From JACPYG01 sp964356545 (GTDB lineage: Bacteria > Patescibacteriota > Minisyncoccia > Minisyncoccales > Staskawiczbacteraceae), in the NCBI GenBank assembly GCA_964356545.1, contig CAYHHX010000004.1, positions 1 through 25,317 on the forward strand: 25,317 nucleotides of DNA. The letters are read 5' to 3'. Positions 21,823 through 25,317 of this stretch are shown here, one piece after another. Each line of letters begins with the position of its first letter. Position 1 is the stretch's first letter. Under the pieces are notes generated by a model. It worked only from the letters and a program-made list of their open reading frames with translations. It ran no database searches and was not told the DNA's origin. Both the position numbers and the translations under genes were made by a program.

Positions 21823-23097
21823 TTAATTTTTAATTTTATTTTTCATTTCTTTTACGACCTTATCAAGTTTTATTTCTTTTTGAGTGCCAGTTTCCATGTC
21901 TCTTAAAGTAATAAAATCTTCTAACGCTTCTTTTTGGCCAAAAATTAGGACCCATTTTATTCCCATTTTATCAGCTGTTCTTAATTGAGTTTTTAAAGAA
22001 TCTTTCGAAAAGGATTCTGCTACTAAAATTTTAGCGTCACGAAACTCTTCAAAAAGTTTTAATCCTTTTCTTTTTGCCAATTGCCCTAATTGGGCTAAAA
22101 ATATTTTTGGCTCTGCTGTTTTAACTATTTTTACCTCTCTTGTTCTCATTAAACTCATAATTCTTTCTATTCCTCCGGCTACTCCGCAAGCGGGAGTGTC
22201 TCTGCCTCCTAAAACTTTAGCCAAATTATCGTATCTTCCTCCGCCCAATAAAGATCCCTGCGCCTTTCCATCTTCTGTAATATTTTCTACAATTTCAAAA
22301 ACTGTTTTTGTATAATAATCTAATCCTCTAACTAAATATGGATTTAAAGTATAAGGCAGTTCCAATTCGTCTAAAAATTCCAACACTTGCTTAAAATGAC
22401 TATGACAATTTTCGCAAAGATGGTCAATGATTTGAGGAGCGCCTGATTTTATTCTTTGACACTTTTCTTCTTTACAATCTAAAATTCTTAAAGGATTTTC
22501 TTTTAATCTTCTTTGGCAATCAGAACATAAAGAAGATTTTTTTAATCTAAAATAATTTGTTAAAATCTTTTTGAAATAAGGCTTGCATTCAGCATCTCCA
22601 ATGCTATTGACTTCAATATTTATATTTTTAAAAGAAAGTTCTTTTAAAACATCGTAGCTCATTTGTATAATTTGACCGTCAATTGATGGATTTTGTTCTC
22701 CTAACGCCTCAAAACCAAATTGATGAAATTGCCTAAAACGCCCTGCTTGTGGCCTTTCGTGACGAAAAAATGGACCCAAATACCAAAGTTTTACAGGTTG
22801 CGGAAGATTGTGCATTCCATGTTCAATATAGCTTCTCATCACGGGAGCTGTTCCTTCTGGCCTTAAAGAAACTAAATCTCCTCCTTTTGTTTTAAAAGTA
22901 TAAGTTTCTTTCTCCACAATATCAGTTGTCACTCCTACACTCTTAGAAAAAACTTCGGCAAATTCTAAAATTGGAGTCTCTATTTTAGAAAACCCATAAT
23001 AGTTAGCAATACTTTCAACTGCCTTGTTAATCTTTTGAAAATAAGGCTGGTCTTCTGGCAAAATATCATGCATTCCCGATATGCTTTGAATTTTCAT
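21823..23097 (-). CDS. hisS: histidyl-tRNA synthetase
   Basis: 424 residues, class II synthetase that charges tRNA-His with histidine in the cytosol. Motif 1 region PILEFAEVF, motif 2 FRHERPQAGRFRQFHQFGFE (111-130), histidine loop LVRGLDYYTKTVFE (255-268) and motif 3 GGGRYDNL..GVAGGIERI are all present, followed by the anticodon-binding domain from about 330. The insertion domain carries paired cysteines (Cys191/194, 208, 213, 228/231: SDC, LDCKEEKC, CENC) in a zinc-ribbon-like arrangement. Only part of this appears in Bacillus-type HisRS, so a structural zinc is possible. It follows lepB by 9 nt. Confidence 0.97.
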   Translation of the reverse strand: MKIQSISGMHDILPEDQPYFQKINKAVESIANYYGFSKIETPILEFAEVFSKSVGVTTDIVEKETYTFKTKGGDLVSLRPEGTAPVMRSYIEHGMHNLPQPVKLWYLGPFFRHERPQAGRFRQFHQFGFEALGEQNPSIDGQIIQMSYDVLKELSFKNINIEVNSIGDAECKPYFKKILTNYFRLKKSSLCSDCQRRLKENPLRILDCKEEKCQRIKSGAPQIIDHLCENCHSHFKQVLEFLDELELPYTLNPYLVRGLDYYTKTVFEIVENITEDGKAQGSLLGGGRYDNLAKVLGGRDTPACGVAGGIERIMSLMRTREVKIVKTAEPKIFLAQLGQLAKRKGLKLFEEFRDAKILVAESFSKDSLKTQLRTADKMGIKWVLIFGQKEALEDFITLRDMETGTQKEIKLDKVVKEMKNKIKN

Positions 23098-23106
23098 AGT
23101 TTAATG

Positions 23107-23709
23107 TTAATAACTTGGAACAACAATTTTAGATAAATTTGATAATGGTAAAACGCGCAAGAAAACCTTGCCAATAATATTTTCTCCTGGTACGCTTCCC
23201 CATACTCTTGAATCGTAAGAAAATTCTCTATTGTCTCCCAAAACAAAATATTCATTTGCGCCCAAAACAAGTTTTAAAGTTCCAGTAGTTCCAGGTAAAT
23301 TATTAAGATATTTTTCATCTAAAACGAGGTTTTTTTGGTCTTTATTTATTATTATCTTTCCATTTTTAACTTCTACTGTTTCACCGGGTAATCCAATAAT
23401 TCTTTTTATAAATTTTTGCGATTTATCTTTGGGATATTTAAAAACAACAACATCTCCTCTCTCGGGATTTTTGAATCTATAAGAAATTTCATCAACAATT
23501 AAGTAGTCCCCTGATTGAAAACTTGGTATCATTGACTCTCCCTTTACAATAAATGGCTGAAATAAAAAATAACGAATAGGTAGTACTATTACCGAGGCAA
23601 TAATAAAAACCTTTATAACTTCAAAAGCAAAGGGAAAATACTTTTTAACTATGTTGATTTTGTTTTGCTCTTTAATTTGCTGATTGTTTGTTTCTGGAAT
23701 TTGTTCCAT
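23107..23709 (-). CDS. lepB: signal peptidase I
   Basis: 200 residues. One membrane helix (about 27-48) precedes the S26 catalytic domain: box B VKGESMIPSFQSGDYLIVD with nucleophile Ser59, box D NPERGDVVVFKYP, and KFIKRIIGLPGE with general base Lys102. Box E is FVLGDNREFSYDSRVWG. It removes signal peptides from exported proteins on the outer face of the membrane and would process the secreted proteins in this window. It is first in the lepB-hisS-rpsU-yqeY operon. No Shine-Dalgarno is present; TATAAT lies 6 nt before the ATG. Confidence 0.96.
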   Translation of the reverse strand: MEQIPETNNQQIKEQNKINIVKKYFPFAFEVIKVFIIASVIVLPIRYFLFQPFIVKGESMIPSFQSGDYLIVDEISYRFKNPERGDVVVFKYPKDKSQKFIKRIIGLPGETVEVKNGKIIINKDQKNLVLDEKYLNNLPGTTGTLKLVLGANEYFVLGDNREFSYDSRVWGSVPGENIIGKVFLRVLPLSNLSKIVVPSY

Positions 23710-23715
23710 TTTTTA

Positions 23716-23721
23716 ATTATA
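23716..23721 (-). promoter_or_regulatory. -10-like box directly before lepB
   Basis: TATAAT on the minus strand ends 6 nt before the lepB ATG, implying a leaderless mRNA. It has no recognisable -35. A competing promoter lies farther out: TTGTAA-N16-TAGAAT, with its -10 at 23757-23752, which would give a leader of about 36 nt. The two cannot be ranked by sequence alone. Confidence 0.35.
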
Positions 23722-23791
23722 ACTAATTTTATTTTAAAAAATATTGTCTTAATTCTAACATATTTTAAAGTAATTACAAGCCCCGCACAGC

Positions 23792-23825
23792 AAATAAAAA
23801 TGGGCTGAGACAGTTGTCTCAGCCC
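23792..23825 (-). terminator. rho-independent terminator of the duplicated-domain gene
   Basis: An 11-bp perfect stem (23802-23812 with 23815-23825; GGGCTGAGACA / TGTCTCAGCCC) is followed on the minus strand by ATTTTTATTTG. A further small hairpin GTGAGC/GCTCAC (23850-23864) lies just after the gene's stop. Confidence 0.92.
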
Positions 23826-23868
23826 TTGGGGGTTCAAAAAAGGAAGTTAGTGAGCACGGCTCACACAG

Positions 23869-24315
23869 TTACACCAACCCGACGATCGGGGTACGCTTCT
23901 TGTTCTGTCTAAGTCCATTACAGCCATTGTAGCGCTTATTACGCTCTCGCAACAACTTCCGTACCACATTGCGAGTGATATCAAAACTGAACTCTTTCTC
24001 GAACTCATAAAGCAAGTTCTTGGAAACGTTCTCAGGGAGAGTATTTCCATGAACATTCACGAGTCGCGAGAGAATAAAATTTCTCTCGGAAAAGCTCAGA
24101 TTACGATAATCGTTGCCCTTATTGCGCTCTAGCAATAACTGCCGTACCGCCATGCGATCAACACCGGAACGAAACTTTTTCTCGAACGCACGACGCAGGC
24201 TCCTGAAAGCGTCCTCAGTGAGAACATCTCCATGAACCGACACGAGTCGTGAGAGAATAAAATCTTTCCGTTCCCGATTCAGATGGCGATACGTATGACA
24301 GATCACTTTCGACAT
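23869..24315 (-). CDS. unknown basic protein made of a duplicated 61-residue domain
   Basis: 148 residues from ATG 24315, with GGAAAGGA eight nt upstream. Residues 9-69 and 70-130 are two copies of one unit, each containing FILSRLV.VHG, a Phe-Glu-Lys..Phe segment, then R..VR.LL.ERNK. The first copy also has HGDVLTEDAF and the second HGNTLPENVS. The units look all-helical and positively charged, compatible with nucleic-acid binding, but I recognise no family. A basic tail (RQNKKRTP) follows. There are two lone cysteines (6 and 132) and no membrane segment. It is monocistronic with its own promoter, a leader of about 160 nt and a terminator. Base use is richer in G+C than in the flanking lepB and pth genes, suggesting a different origin. 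Confidence 0.8.
   Translation of the reverse strand: MSKVICHTYRHLNRERKDFILSRLVSVHGDVLTEDAFRSLRRAFEKKFRSGVDRMAVRQLLLERNKGNDYRNLSFSERNFILSRLVNVHGNTLPENVSKNLLYEFEKEFSFDITRNVVRKLLRERNKRYNGCNGLRQNKKRTPIVGLV
23926..24291 (-). repeat. internal tandem duplication, two 183-bp units
   Basis: The two 61-codon units remain recognisably similar as DNA, with long shared runs around the GAGAGAATAAAAT and TCTCGAACGCAC-type segments. The duplication is therefore fairly recent or under strong constraint. The unit is an exact multiple of three with no linker. Confidence 0.8.
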
Positions 24316-24479
24316 GACACGATTCCTTTCCGTACTTGGTGCTGTGTGTTAAGTTCCTACAAAGCACCTCTTCTCTGTTTGACCTACCTACTTCCTCCTT
24401 TCTTCATTTGGATGGATAAAGAAAAATGAGAACAGATGTAAACCACCCCCCTTCCTTGTCTAAACCAACTTAATGTACT
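24316..24479 (-). promoter_or_regulatory. long structured 5' leader of the duplicated-domain gene
   Basis: Between the predicted transcription start (about 24479) and the ATG lie some 160 nt. They include a purine-rich stretch with AAAGGAGG followed by a tiny frame, and a hairpin GGTGCT / AGCACC (24338-24368) ending about 15 nt before the Shine-Dalgarno. Such a leader is out of line with this compact genome and may hold translational or attenuation control. It matches no riboswitch class I know. Confidence 0.4.
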
Positions 24480-24485
24480 ACAAGA

Positions 24486-24514
24486 ATTATATACTTATTT
24501 AAAAATAAAAGCAA
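24486..24514 (-). promoter_or_regulatory. promoter of the duplicated-domain gene
   Basis: TTGCTT (minus strand, 24514-24509), a 17-bp spacer and TATAAT (24491-24486). It is the best sigma-70-type promoter seen in the window and is divergent from pth. Confidence 0.7.
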
Positions 24515-24530
24515 TAGTTTGGACTTATTC

Positions 24531-24559
24531 TTGCATACATTTCTCATTTATGAGAATAT
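24531..24559 (+). promoter_or_regulatory. pth promoter with central palindrome
   Basis: TTGCAT (24531-24536), a 17-bp spacer and GAATAT (24554-24559) end 6 nt before the pth ATG, implying a leaderless mRNA; TATAAA (24557-24562) is an alternative -10. A perfect palindrome TTCTCAT-TT-ATGAGAA (24541-24556) fills the spacer and is a candidate operator. Confidence 0.5.
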
Positions 24560-24565
24560 AAAAAT

Positions 24566-25141
24566 ATGATAATAATAATTGGGCTTGGCAACCCTGGTAA
24601 AAAATTTGAAAAAACAAGGCATAATGTTGGCTTTTTAGTTTTAGATAAATTTATGGAAAAAAATAATTTTCCTGATTTCAAATTTTCCAAAAAATATAAC
24701 TCACTTATTTCTGAAAAGCCCTTCGATACGGTTCAGGGCGAGCAAAATATTTTGCTCGTAAAACCTCAAACCTTTATGAATGATTCTGGTAAAGCAATAA
24801 AAAGCCTGATATCTAACATAAAAGACCAAGTGTCTATTTTAATTATTATTCACGATGATATTGATTTGCCCGTTGGAAAAATAAAAATCGTGGAAGAAAG
24901 GGGTTCGGCGGGGCACCGCGGAGTTGAATCTATAATAAAAAATGTTGGCAATAAGGGGCTTGTAAGAGTGCGAATTGGCATAGCGCCGCAAAAAGACATT
25001 AAAGCAAAAAAAATTGTACTGAAAAAATTTAGCAAAACAGAACAAGAAATTATAAATAATGTAAATAAAAAAACAGTTGAAGCTCTCAATTTTCTACTCC
25101 AAAATGGGCCAGAAAAAGCAATGAATGAATATAACCGATAA
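24566..25141 (+). CDS. pth: peptidyl-tRNA hydrolase
   Basis: 191 residues, normal length. IIGLGNPGKKFEKTRHNVGF carries Asn9 and the catalytic His19. KPQTFMN gives Asn72, IIHDDIDLPVGKIK gives Asp97, and GSAGHRGVESI is the final signature. In it Arg118 replaces the Asn of the usual GHNG, a residue that contacts the substrate in E. coli. The enzyme frees tRNA from peptidyl-tRNA dropped by stalled ribosomes. Residues 51-58 (KPFDTVQG) come from a palindromic DNA insertion, in a stretch where homologues are shorter. It overlaps the next frame by 17 nt. No Shine-Dalgarno is present. Confidence 0.95.
   Translation: MIIIIGLGNPGKKFEKTRHNVGFLVLDKFMEKNNFPDFKFSKKYNSLISEKPFDTVQGEQNILLVKPQTFMNDSGKAIKSLISNIKDQVSILIIIHDDIDLPVGKIKIVEERGSAGHRGVESIIKNVGNKGLVRVRIGIAPQKDIKAKKIVLKKFSKTEQEIINNVNKKTVEALNFLLQNGPEKAMNEYNR
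24718..24739. repeat. short palindromic repeat inserted in pth
   Basis: A 22-bp element with GCCCTTCG at its left end and TTCAGGGC at its right end, inside the coding sequence. It shares both ends with the element in htrA (6495-6515) but differs in the middle. It encodes KPFDTVQG between two conserved strands of Pth. Confidence 0.65.
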
Positions 25142-25317
25142 CCTAAACCAAATCTTAATCGTAAGTATCACCCCCTACTTTTTAGACAAGGAGGTTTTTT
25201 GGTTTCAAGAGAACCTACAAGAAATATTAAAAGCTCGCAATTCTCAATCTTTTTTCCAAGACAATATTATATTTTTAGAAAAAAACCAAAATTATAATTT
25301 TTATGAAGTTTTAAGAA
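25125..25317 (+). CDS. unidentified protein, N-terminal part only
   Basis: An open frame of 64 codons starts at ATG 25125, inside the last codons of pth, and leaves the right edge. It begins MNITDNLNQILIVSITPYFLDKEVF, with WFQENLQEILKARN and FFQDNIIFLEKNQNYNFYEVLR following. It is rich in Asn, Phe and Gln and has no signal peptide. The overlap with pth suggests an operon with translational coupling. I do not recognise the family from this fragment. Confidence 0.65.
   Translation, partial: MNITDNLNQILIVSITPYFLDKEVFWFQENLQEILKARNSQSFFQDNIIFLEKNQNYNFYEVLR

Overview
The window reads as a low-GC, gene-dense bacterial chromosome of the Candidate Phyla Radiation / Patescibacteria type. This is inferred from the gene set and style: short intergenic gaps, many 4-nt gene overlaps, short versions of FtsZ and ComEC, and short palindromes inserted in frame inside conserved genes. 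TGA, TAA and TAG all act as stops, so I see no sign of UGA recoding.

Layout. Positions 1-1190 hold the N-terminal part of a membrane-anchored repeat surface protein that leaves the window on the left. Next on the minus strand come ClpB and a downstream HtrA-like protein that has lost two of three catalytic residues (1386-4838), then a stand-alone gene for 26 uninterrupted heptapeptide repeats (4979-5722). A seven-gene minus-strand operon (5809-12864) holds two GT-B glycosyltransferases, a clan-A glycoside-hydrolase-like protein, an alpha/beta hydrolase, a small membrane protein, a GT2 glycosyltransferase and an intact HtrA protease. It looks like a glycolipid or envelope-glycan module with a quality-control protease. 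Positions 12995-15364 carry three divergent proteins with the beta-carbonic-anhydrase metal signature (CxDGR plus HxxC), one on the minus strand and two on the plus strand.

The core block 15466-20408 runs Panacea antitoxin, RelE-like toxin, YbeY, FtsA, FtsZ, ComEC, all on the minus strand. FtsZ ends right after its globular domain and lacks a usually catalytic T7-loop aspartate. A DinD-like N-terminal remnant and a small membrane-protein gene lie next to it. lepB-hisS-rpsU-yqeY (21079-23709) form a translation/secretion operon. After it come a gene with an internal 61-residue duplication and a long leader (23869-24315), then divergent pth and an unidentified gene leaving the window.

Two styles of gene start coexist. 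Several core genes (GT-B, panA, ybeY, lepB, pth) have a -10 box only 6-9 nt before the ATG and no Shine-Dalgarno, which suggests leaderless mRNAs. Five stand-alone genes (heptad protein, both plus-strand carbonic-anhydrase-like genes, the small membrane protein and the duplicated-domain protein) have Shine-Dalgarno sites and private hairpin-plus-T terminators. These look like self-contained cassettes set between housekeeping operons and are the most unusual aspect of the window.
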